Origin: a virus
Virus record (IMG/VR): IMGVR_UViG_3300026519_000026
Coordinates: 1-39,122 of that record
DNA length: 39,122 nucleotides
Direction: 5' to 3' (one strand)
This document shows, in pieces, positions 1 through 6,557 of this stretch (position 1 is the stretch's first letter; every line of letters begins with the position of its first letter). Made by a program: the position numbers and the translations under genes. The notes below the pieces were generated by a model, which was not told the DNA's origin, did no database searches, and saw nothing but the letters and a program-made list of their open reading frames with translations.

Positions 1-383
1 TCGCCCGGCTTGGCAATCAGGCTGTCGGCGGGTTTTCCCAGCTTCTGCTCGCTGGCGCGCCAGCCCCTAAACGCCTTCAGCAGCAGCTCGTCCTTGTCCT
101 CGGTGGTCATGCCCTTCTTGGCCAGCCAGTCGCGCTCGTCGTTCAGGATCGTGTCGGCCTCCCACCAGGGCTTCCCACCGCCGGCGCCTTCGCCGCCGCC
201 TTCGCCTTCGCCGCCACCGGCACCACCGCCTGCACCCTCGCCGCCACCAGCACCCGCGCCACCGCCGCCTTCACCACCAGCGCCTTCACCACCGGCGCCA
301 GCACCGCCCGCGCCGCCGCCTGCGCCTTCGCCCGCGCCTTGCCAGAACGGGCGGGGCAGTTTCCAGAATTCAGTCAATGTCAT
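1..383 (-). CDS. Scaffolding protein, N-terminal part (left copy, cut by window edge)
   Basis: This is the N-terminus of the gene that is complete at 37695-38762. It begins at ATG 383 with MTLTEFWKLPRPFWQGAGEG, then a Gly/Ala/Glu low-complexity tract, then the start of the conserved region (around KPWWEADTIL) running off the left edge. The tract is 9 residues shorter than in the right copy. It starts inside the 3' end of the preceding small head gene, as in the other copy. It is partial only because the contig was opened here. See the full-length entry for function. Confidence 0.85.
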   Translation of the reverse strand, partial: MTLTEFWKLPRPFWQGAGEGAGGGAGGAGAGGEGAGGEGGGGAGAGGGEGAGGGAGGGEGEGGGEGAGGGKPWWEADTILNDERDWLAKKGMTTEDKDELLLKAFRGWRASEQKLGKPADSLIAKPG

Positions 384-684
384 TGTTCGTCTCCACGATT
401 TGTTGCAGTTCGAAAGGGTTGATGCTCATCAGCGCCAGCAGTTCCTGCGCCAGTTCCGCCCGGCCGCGCTCCACCGCCAGCCGGATCGGGTCGATCGGCA
501 GCTGCACCTCGACGCCGTCCTCAAAGGTCTTGGCGCGCTGTGCCAGGATGCCGCCCATGCGGATCACGTCCTGCGCCAGCGCCGGCTCGCGCTCGGCCGC
601 CGCCGCCCAGCGCGTTGCCAGCCGCTGAGCGGCGCGCCGGTTGGGCGACAGCTGGCGCAGGATGGTGATCTTGTCGAAGATCAT
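370..684 (-). CDS. Small head-module protein, Bbp19-like candidate (104 aa)
   Basis: A 104-residue, Ala/Arg/Leu-rich, probably all-helical protein encoded between portal and scaffold. Its ATG overlaps the portal stop (ATGA at 681-684), so it is probably translationally coupled to portal. Its position and C-terminal pattern (a charged AVERGRAELAQELLAL helix followed by INPFELQQIV) resemble the Bbp19-like phage domain found beside portals of Bordetella BPP-1-type podoviruses. That match is from memory and moderate. The role is probably in head assembly, but no catalytic motif is visible. A second copy lies at 38749-39063 with Leu instead of Phe at residue 91. It could also be an unrelated small head protein. 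Confidence 0.75.
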   Translation of the reverse strand: MIFDKITILRQLSPNRRAAQRLATRWAAAAEREPALAQDVIRMGGILAQRAKTFEDGVEVQLPIDPIRLAVERGRAELAQELLALMSINPFELQQIVETNNDID

Positions 685-2363
685 TGCGCGGGTGCTCCCT
701 GGGCGGCAGGATCGGCGCTATCGGCCGTCGGCAGAACGCCCGCCTGGGCCGCGTCCTTCAGCGCGCCGGCGCCCTGCCGGGCCATTTCCATCATCTGCGC
801 CATCTGCTGTTGCTGGGCGCGCGCCTGGGCGTCCTGGGCGGCCTCATCGCGCGATTTCAGGATGCGCGCCGGCACGCCGCGGGCCTCGTGCAGCACCTCG
901 ATCACGTCGTCCGGGCTGAAGCGCTCCATGTAGCGCGGATCGATTTGCGCCAGCGGCAGCACGTCCTGCAGGATGCGCACAACCGACGCCCCCTCGGCCG
1001 ACTTCTGCGCCAGGGCCGCGGCGCTCAGGTATTCCACGTCAAGCCCGACGCCTTCGGGCATGCCTTCAGGGGGCGGCGGCAACTGGCCCTGGCGCAGCAG
1101 CAGGCTGTAGCGGCGCGCGATCTTCGGGGCCAGGTATTCCTCCTGGATGCGGCCGTGGTTGGGCGCGCTCATGCGCAGCATCCGCTCCTGGATTTCCATG
1201 CTTTCGATCTGGTTCAGCCCGGTGCGGTTGGCCACGCTCAGCATCGACCACTGGAACGCCTCCTGTATCTGCTCCACCTTGGCGCGCTGCATTTCCATGG
1301 TCAGCCCGGTCGAGCTGAAATTGTCCAGCATCCGCACCAGCTGGTTGCCGCGCGTATCCACGCCGCCGTAAAGCACCTTGCCAGGACGCACCTGCCCGTT
1401 CAGCTGCCAGGTGCGCTTGTCCGGCGCCAGAAGCGTCGGGTCGGCGGCCTTCTGACCCGCGCGCAGGTTGGCCTCTTCCATGCGGTGATTGACGCGCGCC
1501 GAGGGCAGCGCCACGGCACCGGGGCCGCGCCCGTATGTCTGCCCGCTCTCGACGCTCCACCTTGGCGCATGGAACGGCATTTCGTCGTAGCCGGCGCGAC
1601 GCGTCACCGCTTCGCCCTCTTCGCAGGCATAGATCGACAGCCAGCGCTTGCCGCGCGGCCCCAGCTTGCCGCGCTGCCAGTCCATGTTGCGCTTGACGTG
1701 GTGATAATATGCGTGCTTGTCGTTGCTGCCCTTGGCCGCCGCCTCGGCGATCTTGGGCGGCAGGGCATCGAGACCGAACATGTCCACCGCCGCGCGCGGC
1801 TTCAGGAAGAACTTGCGCACCACCTCGACCACGCGCCCGAAGGCGTCGATGTCGAACACCACCTCGGCCAGGCTCAGCGTGACATCGAGTATCTTGCGCT
1901 CATTCGCGCGCACCTCGTCGTATTGCGCCCCGTTGCCAAAGCTCGCCACGTCCGAAAAAAGCTGGATGGCGCTGGAATAGAACGGCGACACCCTCGGCCG
2001 GAAGCTGGCCAGGATGGCGCGGGAAACAGCTTCAGTCCAGATTTTCGCGGGCTTCCAGGCATTCAGTTCCGGATCCTCAAGACGCAGGCCGAACCACGTG
2101 TTGGCAGGGTTGGTCAGCGTGCCGTAAAGCTCGGCCGAAAAGTTGTTCTGTGCAATGATCGGAACCGAGCTCAGCGCCAGCTTCTGGCGCAACTTGGCTT
2201 CGTTCGCACTGGCAAAATGACCGCCCTGGCCGCGGATCATCCAGCCGATATCTTCCCACTCGCGCTCATGGTGGCTGCGCTCCTGCTTCAGCTCGTCCCA
2301 GCGCGTGCGCGCCTCGATCGCCTCGGGGCTTTTTTGTAGCCCGATATCGCTGACGTGTTTCAT
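681..2363 (-). CDS. Portal protein (T7-type head-to-tail connector)
   Basis: A 560-aa protein of the Head-tail_con (T7 gp8-like) portal family, close to the family's usual length. It forms the dodecameric ring at the unique capsid vertex through which DNA is packaged and ejected, and it docks the tail tube. Recognisable features are the N-terminal helix region (RWDELKQERSHHEREWEDIG), a conserved LTNPANTWFGLRL stretch near residues 85-97, the central connector region, and a C-terminal Gln/Ala-rich helix ending in a flexible tail. ATG 2363 overlaps the stop of the preceding 64-aa gene (ATGA), and its own stop overlaps the next small head gene. It sits after TerL and before scaffold, the standard order. 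The C-terminal 20 codons recur at the right end of the window. Confidence 0.93.
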   Translation of the reverse strand: MKHVSDIGLQKSPEAIEARTRWDELKQERSHHEREWEDIGWMIRGQGGHFASANEAKLRQKLALSSVPIIAQNNFSAELYGTLTNPANTWFGLRLEDPELNAWKPAKIWTEAVSRAILASFRPRVSPFYSSAIQLFSDVASFGNGAQYDEVRANERKILDVTLSLAEVVFDIDAFGRVVEVVRKFFLKPRAAVDMFGLDALPPKIAEAAAKGSNDKHAYYHHVKRNMDWQRGKLGPRGKRWLSIYACEEGEAVTRRAGYDEMPFHAPRWSVESGQTYGRGPGAVALPSARVNHRMEEANLRAGQKAADPTLLAPDKRTWQLNGQVRPGKVLYGGVDTRGNQLVRMLDNFSSTGLTMEMQRAKVEQIQEAFQWSMLSVANRTGLNQIESMEIQERMLRMSAPNHGRIQEEYLAPKIARRYSLLLRQGQLPPPPEGMPEGVGLDVEYLSAAALAQKSAEGASVVRILQDVLPLAQIDPRYMERFSPDDVIEVLHEARGVPARILKSRDEAAQDAQARAQQQQMAQMMEMARQGAGALKDAAQAGVLPTADSADPAAQGAPAQ

Positions 2364-2554
2364 TTCCGACCCCCAAGCGTTGGCGTTGCCGGGATCCCCA
2401 CCGGACTGGTCAGGATGTCGGCCGCTGCCCCGGCGCGCTTGCGCCGCAACGCCGCCTCGATCGTGCCCGTGCGGCTCACCTGCCCGTTGTCAGGCTGCGC
2501 GATTACCTGCTGCACTGGCGCGGTCGGCGCCGGTTGTTTCCTCGTCAGACACAT
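2360..2554 (-). CDS. Small conserved phage protein, MCxxxKP type (64 aa)
   Basis: This short gene starts at ATG 2554, preceded by a strong Shine-Dalgarno (GAGGAGAAGGA on the minus strand). It begins MCLTRKQPAPTAPVQQ and contains an Arg-rich middle (EAALRRKRAGAAADILTSP) ending near GIPATPTLGG. Proteins of this plan, with Met-Cys start, Pro-rich N-terminus, Arg helix and ILTSPLG-like tail, are common next to portals in short-tailed phages. They may be small virion or head-completion components, but the function is unknown. The gene overlaps the 3' end of the GNAT-like gene by 65 bp and the portal start by 4 bp. The longer frame opening at 2719 lacks a comparable RBS and covers coding sequence of its neighbour. 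Confidence 0.7.
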   Translation of the reverse strand: MCLTRKQPAPTAPVQQVIAQPDNGQVSRTGTIEAALRRKRAGAAADILTSPVGIPATPTLGGRK

Positions 2555-3071
2555 GGTCCTTCTCCTCGTTTGTCGCCACCCAGGCGAACAGGTTGAAAAC
2601 GTCTCGACCACGCTGCCCGAAGCCAGGCATGATCGCTTCGTGTTGAAATCCGCAGGCGCGCAGAAACGCGCCAGCGGTGGGGTGTCCGGCCCAGCTTCGA
2701 GCCTCGATGCGGCGCACACCTACACGCGCGCACAGACCGGGCATTTCCCGGCGCACCATCAGGCCGAGCTGGGCCAGCTCCCGCCTGAAATACACATGGC
2801 GCCGGGCAAGCAGCGCCGCTTCCGCCACTCCGGCCTGCCCGGTTTCGTTGACGCCGACCACGGCAAACGGCACGGGCTTTCCGTCGCGCTGACAATAGGC
2901 CAGCCGTGACAGGAAACGCATCGAATTCAGCATGCGCCAGTCCGCAAACAGGCCAAGCGCGCCCTGCGTGCCGCCACGCGCCAGCTCGGCCTCGATCCAG
3001 TCGTATGGATCAAGCGCGCGAAACACCTGCACCGCGGCCTCGTCATCCCATTGCGCCAGCGTGACACCCAT
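2490..3071 (-). CDS. GNAT-fold virion protein (T7 gp13-like internal protein candidate)
   Basis: A 193-aa protein whose middle and C-terminal part read like an acetyltransferase fold: a strand PVPFAVVGVNETG, then helices, then the typical last motif HPTAGAFLRACGFQHEAIMPG near residues 125-145. T7-like phages place a GNAT-like protein (gp13/DUF2833 type, needed for assembly of the internal core) at an equivalent point of the structural cluster, so a virion-assembly role is likelier than an enzyme. I see no clear acetyl-CoA loop (Q/RxxGxG/A). The last about 20 residues (EETTGADRASAAGNRAA) form a low-complexity tail that overlaps the next gene. ATG 3071 lies 10 bp after the stop of the 122-aa gene. 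Confidence 0.65.
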   Translation of the reverse strand: MGVTLAQWDDEAAVQVFRALDPYDWIEAELARGGTQGALGLFADWRMLNSMRFLSRLAYCQRDGKPVPFAVVGVNETGQAGVAEAALLARRHVYFRRELAQLGLMVRREMPGLCARVGVRRIEARSWAGHPTAGAFLRACGFQHEAIMPGFGQRGRDVFNLFAWVATNEEKDHVSDEETTGADRASAAGNRAA

Positions 3072-3081
3072 GCCGCCCGCC

Positions 3082-3450
3082 TCACGTCATCTTGTTCAGC
3101 TGGCGGCGCGCTGCATTGGCCCAGTTGGTCATTACCACCCACTTTCCGGCTGTGCCGCCGATGTTGGAAATGGCACTGATGCCGGCCATCGTGACCTTGC
3201 AGCCGCCGGCGAAATCCTCGTGTAGCTTGATCCTTTTTTCGATCCGCCTCAGCTCGCCCAGGAAGGTTTCGAAATCGCCCCCATCGGCATCGCGGATCGC
3301 GCAGGCCAGCCGGTCCAGGCGTTCCGGGTCGACCTTTGGCTGCCGCGCGCGCTTCTTGGCGGGCTTTTTCGCCGCCTTCGGGGGCACTTCGGGTTCGACG
3401 CGGCCCTCGATCTCGGCCTCCGTCAGCGGTTCTGGCTGTTTTTCTTCCAT
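3082..3450 (-). CDS. Unknown 122-aa protein between TerL and the portal module
   Basis: I do not recognise a family. The N-terminal 45 residues are rich in Glu, Pro, Lys and Ala (KAAKKPAKKRARQPK is strongly basic). A predicted helical segment follows (PERLDRLACAIRDADGGDFETFLGELRRIEKRIKLH), then a Gly-containing hydrophobic stretch near AGISAISNIGGTAGKWVV that could be a weak membrane-associated or buried helix, and a short basic tail. It starts 4 bp after the TerL stop, so it is co-transcribed and probably coupled to it. Position suggests a packaging or head accessory role, but nothing in the sequence proves it. Confidence 0.7.
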   Translation of the reverse strand: MEEKQPEPLTEAEIEGRVEPEVPPKAAKKPAKKRARQPKVDPERLDRLACAIRDADGGDFETFLGELRRIEKRIKLHEDFAGGCKVTMAGISAISNIGGTAGKWVVMTNWANAARRQLNKMT

Positions 3451-3454
3451 GGTT

Positions 3455-5215
3455 TCAGTCTCCGTAAGGGTTCAGGACATCGAAGTCCGTTTGCAGGCCG
3501 CCCGCCGTGCCCGGCAGCCCTCCGATATTGCCCGGGGACACGCCGGGTAGGCTCTCGGGCGACATGCCGTCGCCGTGGCTCTTGCTCAACAGCAGGTATT
3601 GCAGGGCATCCAGCACGTTCGCCTCGGCGATCCGCTTGTTGGGCACCTTGCGTTTTTCGCCGCTGGCATCGATCTCGTCGGCCCAGATATAGCGCGCCTC
3701 GAAACCGCTGATCAGCGGTTCGTTTGACGGGTGATCCTCGATCAGCAACCCGGGCTCGCCGCCGCGAATGGTCTCCAGCGCCGCGCGCACCGCCTCCAGG
3801 CGCGGCTGGATGCGGTTGGTGCCGATACGCTGCGGCCAGATCGAAAACCCCGCGGTCTGCCCTACCAGCCTGTTCCAGGTCTCGTTCTCATCGCTCGCCA
3901 GCGACGATCCATGCTCACCGGCCATGTCGCCCCAGCCGCCCTCGATGGACTTGCCGGGAAACTCGTCATCCAGAAACTCGCGCAATCGTCGCCCGAATTC
4001 CTTGGCCATAAGGCGCTCACCCGGAAAAAACAGAGTGCGATATATGCGCCAGCGCCACGGGTGCACGAACTGACCGATCACTGCCGCGCCCATGAACCCC
4101 TGGTCCAGCCCGATCACCAGCGGCAGCTCGGCAATCACTTCCAGCGGGTCGGCACTGACATGGATCGACCGGTTGAACTCGCGCCGGAACACCGGATCGC
4201 CGATGCGCAGCCAGGTGATCTTGTTGTAGACCAGCCGATCGACCAGGTCGCCCTTGCCCTGCACCTGGAGCGCGGCAATCTGCGTCTGGTAGTAGCTCGA
4301 TGGCAGGTTCTGCAGGTTCTCGCAGCCATCCTCGCCAAAGCCCGGCTGCCGGTGAAACGCGATGCGCACGGGGGTGGCGCCGTCCGGCAGCCCGCTGTTG
4401 ATGCCGTCCAGTATCTTGCGACTGCGCACCGGGTCGTGAAACAGCTGGTAGCAGTAATTGTCCTTGTCCATCGCGTTCATGTCGCCGACGATCTGGCCAT
4501 AATCGCGCAGCTGGTCCGGGTAGCCGCGAAAATGCGACTGATCCGGGTGGCGCTTGATCCGGGTGATGCCGTTGGCCAGCACGTCGGCCGGATTGGTATC
4601 CATTTCGTGCAGCCAGATGTCGGTGGTCTGGTAGCCGCGCATCGAGCCCACGATATCGTCGCCGAACGCCATCATTTCCGCGATGAATTCGATCGGCCCA
4701 AGCTCGTCCTCGAAGGTCATCCGGAACGTGACCGGCCCGCCGCGGCCGCCGGACCACTCGCCCAGGTCCTTGGGGAAGACCTTCAGAAAATCAGGGATCG
4801 TCGTCGACCACAGCTGGCGGTAGGTCGCCCGGATGATCAGCAGCTTGTAATAACGCCAGCCGTCCCGCACGCTGCGCGGCATCATCTTGGCGCGCCTCAG
4901 CCGCGATTTGAGCAGGGTTGTCGTCTTTCCGGACCCAACGGGACCCTGAATGCCGACAATGGCGCTGTCATCCCAGAAAAACGCCTCGGCAATCGGTCCG
5001 GGAAAGCCTGCGTCCTCCAATCCGTCGATATCCGGCTTGACTTCGGCAAAATCACCCTGCAGGCTCTGAATTCCGTCACTGGCGCTCAGCGCGCGATAGT
5101 CATCTTCCGACATCGTCGCCGGATCAGGGGCTGATCTCCCCACACCCCCATCGGCCGCAGCCCAGGCTACCCCCACACCCCAATTCCGGCATCCGAATTT
5201 CGCGCCTGTCAGCAT
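3455..5215 (-). CDS. terL: Terminase large subunit (ATPase-nuclease)
   Basis: The DNA-packaging motor, which translocates DNA into the prohead through the portal and cuts the concatemer. With the ATG at 5215 the protein has 586 aa. Walker A is GPVGSGKTT at about residues 91-99. A Walker B-like segment DIWLHEMD follows, and the C-terminal RNase-H-type nuclease part begins near VIGLDQGFMGAAVIG with a first acidic residue. I chose 5215 because it has the only good Shine-Dalgarno (AAGGA, 7-nt spacing). The alternative ATG at 5113 (552 aa, beginning MSEDDYRALS) starts closer to where recognisable sequence begins but lacks an RBS. The 34 residues between the two look poorly conserved. It follows the TerS candidate and a small ORF. 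Confidence 0.93.
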   Translation of the reverse strand: MLTGAKFGCRNWGVGVAWAAADGGVGRSAPDPATMSEDDYRALSASDGIQSLQGDFAEVKPDIDGLEDAGFPGPIAEAFFWDDSAIVGIQGPVGSGKTTTLLKSRLRRAKMMPRSVRDGWRYYKLLIIRATYRQLWSTTIPDFLKVFPKDLGEWSGGRGGPVTFRMTFEDELGPIEFIAEMMAFGDDIVGSMRGYQTTDIWLHEMDTNPADVLANGITRIKRHPDQSHFRGYPDQLRDYGQIVGDMNAMDKDNYCYQLFHDPVRSRKILDGINSGLPDGATPVRIAFHRQPGFGEDGCENLQNLPSSYYQTQIAALQVQGKGDLVDRLVYNKITWLRIGDPVFRREFNRSIHVSADPLEVIAELPLVIGLDQGFMGAAVIGQFVHPWRWRIYRTLFFPGERLMAKEFGRRLREFLDDEFPGKSIEGGWGDMAGEHGSSLASDENETWNRLVGQTAGFSIWPQRIGTNRIQPRLEAVRAALETIRGGEPGLLIEDHPSNEPLISGFEARYIWADEIDASGEKRKVPNKRIAEANVLDALQYLLLSKSHGDGMSPESLPGVSPGNIGGLPGTAGGLQTDFDVLNPYGD

Positions 5216-5427
5216 CCGGTGATCCTTCCCAAAATATGAGATGGCCTCACAGCCAGGGGAATATTCTTTTCGGCGCGACCCACCCCCCCCTTGATGGCGG
5301 GCGCGCGATCCTGTCGGCCGATCGCGCGCTGCAGCTGGTCGGCAGCGCCGCCAGGGCGCAATGCCCACTGATTTTCAATCAGTTGGTCGGTGGAAATTTT
5401 CAATTGATATTTCAATAGCTTAATCAT
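5209..5427 (-). CDS. Possible small ORF between TerS and TerL (72 aa)
   Basis: A 72-codon frame starts at ATG 5427, overlapping the stop of the TerS candidate by ATGA, and ends inside the TerL start region, so it tiles the gap exactly. It begins MIKLLKYQLKISTDQLIENQ and becomes Gly/Arg-rich. No family is recognised. A run of ten C bases (on the plus strand, near 5282-5291) lies inside it, so an indel error could change its frame and relation to TerL. The gapless ATGA fit supports a gene; the ordinary composition of its second half argues against one. Confidence 0.4.
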   Translation of the reverse strand: MIKLLKYQLKISTDQLIENQWALRPGGAADQLQRAIGRQDRAPAIKGGVGRAEKNIPLAVRPSHILGRITGC

Positions 5428-6086
5428 TCCGTCCGACTTTCGGTATCCGACCCGACAGATTTCGATCCGCTAACCTGTTGTTTTTGTTGTATTTCGTCTG
5501 GAAGCGGTGGCGGAACCATCCGACGCGCTGATCCAGGCGTAATGTCGCGCGCCGTTTCGCCTGGACGTGGCCCCGGCGCGGCCGCGCCAGGCATGACGAT
5601 CGTGGTCGCCTGCTGGACGTTCACATCGCCGCTAACCTTCGCCAAGCCGTAAGGCAACAACGCATCGGCTGCGCGCAGTCGCACAGCCAACACCTGCTGC
5701 AGCGTTGCCAGGCGCTGAGCCATGGTTGGCTTGGCCTCGCGCTCACCGCCGCCAGGCGCGCGCTCCTTGGCCGCGCCATCCTGCGCCCACAGCAAGATTT
5801 CCTCGGTCTCGCGCATCGCGCCGGCCAGCACGCTTTCGCCGCTGTTCAGCCCGGCCAGCTCGGCCATGACTTGCTCAGGTAGCCGGTAACCCCTCGCCGC
5901 CAGGAATTCACGCATCTGGCTCAGCGCCTTGCCCTTGCCGCGCTTTGGCGCATTTGGATCCCGCGGCCCGGACTTGGCAGGCGCTTCATCCGCCAGAAAG
6001 GTCAGCTGCTCACCAGCATCATGCGCCCGCTGCACCCGTGCTGCAGCATCAGCGGCCAATTTCGCATATTTGGTCGGGCGAACCAT
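5424..6086 (-). CDS. Terminase small subunit candidate (220 aa)
   Basis: Located immediately upstream of TerL in transcription order, the usual place for the DNA-recognition subunit of the packaging enzyme. The ATG at 6086 has an AAGGG Shine-Dalgarno at 9-nt spacing; a TTG one codon earlier is less likely. The N-terminus (MVRPTKYAKLAADAAARVQ) is basic and helical as in many HTH-type small terminases. A middle helical region is followed by a Pro/Gly-rich tail (MPGAAAPGPRPGETARD). Sequence similarity alone does not prove TerS; the call rests on position, size and architecture. The origin-like element starts 41 bp upstream of its start codon, so that element could also serve as a packaging (pac) site. 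Confidence 0.65.
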   Translation of the reverse strand: MVRPTKYAKLAADAAARVQRAHDAGEQLTFLADEAPAKSGPRDPNAPKRGKGKALSQMREFLAARGYRLPEQVMAELAGLNSGESVLAGAMRETEEILLWAQDGAAKERAPGGGEREAKPTMAQRLATLQQVLAVRLRAADALLPYGLAKVSGDVNVQQATTIVMPGAAAPGPRPGETARDITPGSARRMVPPPLPDEIQQKQQVSGSKSVGSDTESRTE

Positions 6087-6126
6087 CAAAAAACACCCTT
6101 TTGGAGCGTTTTCAATGGCTTAGCCA

Positions 6127-6424
6127 AAAGTGCAACATTTTCTGCAACATGCCATTTTTTTGTTGCACCAAATGTTGCAGCGATTTGCCAATGATACCAA
6201 CAAGTTAGATAACTACTGCAACAATGCAACAAGATATGTATGAGGTTACGCGCGCAGCCGCGCGCGCCTGCGCATGCGCGTATAGCGCGCGCGCGCGCGA
6301 ATACGCGCGCGAGACGGATTTTGTTGCATTGTTGCAGGAGGTGTTTAAGTGATTGTTTTTGCTCGGAAATCGCTGCAACATTTGGTGCAACATCTAGTGC
6401 AACACTTTTAAAATGTTGCACCCT
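6127..6424. other. Nested dyad of 12 TGCAACA elements: origin or partition/pac-like site
   Basis: TGCAACA occurs at 6131, 6143, 6217, 6225, 6374, 6386 and 6398. Its complement TGTTGCA occurs at 6161, 6173, 6322, 6330 and 6414. Spacings are regular: 12 bp in the outer clusters and 8 bp in the inner ones. The elements form three nested perfect inverted repeats with nearly one centre: 6130-6141 with 6410-6421 (12 bp), 6161-6186 with 6367-6392 (26 bp), and 6216-6232 with 6321-6337 (17 bp); centres are 6275.5-6276.5. The centre (about 6248-6312) is an alternating C/G stretch with Z-DNA and cruciform potential. No gene fits here. Position between the helicase and the terminase, plus an adjacent DnaA box, favours a replication origin; pac or partition are alternatives. 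Confidence 0.8.
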
Positions 6425-6433
6425 GACCCGAGT

Positions 6434-6442
6434 TGTGGATAA
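6434..6442 (-). promoter_or_regulatory. Perfect DnaA box (TTATCCACA)
   Basis: The minus strand reads TTATCCACA, the high-affinity bacterial DnaA-box consensus, 10 bp outside the TGCAACA dyad and about 115 bp beyond the end of the helicase gene. Another identical 9-mer occurs at 16917-16925, but inside the holin gene and without iterons, so that one is likely chance. The phage encodes its own DnaA domain IV (15930-16313), which makes this site functionally interesting. About 110 bp from here to the helicase stop (6558) hold no gene, only a G/T-rich stretch. Confidence 0.6.
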
Positions 6443-6557
6443 CACCCGCCAGAGTGCTAAAGCCTCACCAGTATACCGCGTTTCAGGATATCCCGCAATG
6501 GGTGTGGGTGAGGGTTGAAGCGGTGGGTGTCGGGGTGCGGGGAACATGCCTTTCCTC

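Larger units (their letters stand above)
1..743. repeat. Left copy of divergent terminal repeat (contig closes on itself)
   Basis: This segment corresponds to 38353-39122. The offset is 38352 before the glycine-rich tract and 38379 after it, because the right copy has 27 extra bases there. I count about 14 substitutions outside the tract, mostly at third codon positions; one changes Phe91 to Leu in the small head gene. The two ends are therefore the same locus in two slightly different versions, and the genome is circular, circularly permuted or concatemeric. The repeat boundaries are simply the window ends. Confidence 0.95.

Noticed and set aside
684-2339. Long plus-strand open frame opposite the portal gene
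   Set aside because: It is a GC-driven shadow of the portal reading frame, lacks an RBS and gives a His/Arg/Leu-rich sequence unlike any protein family. The same applies to the large plus-strand frames opposite TerL, the nozzle and the polyvalent gene.
6127-6424. CRISPR-like repeat array
   Set aside because: Units are 7 bp, in both orientations and with mirror symmetry; there are no unique spacers and no cas genes.
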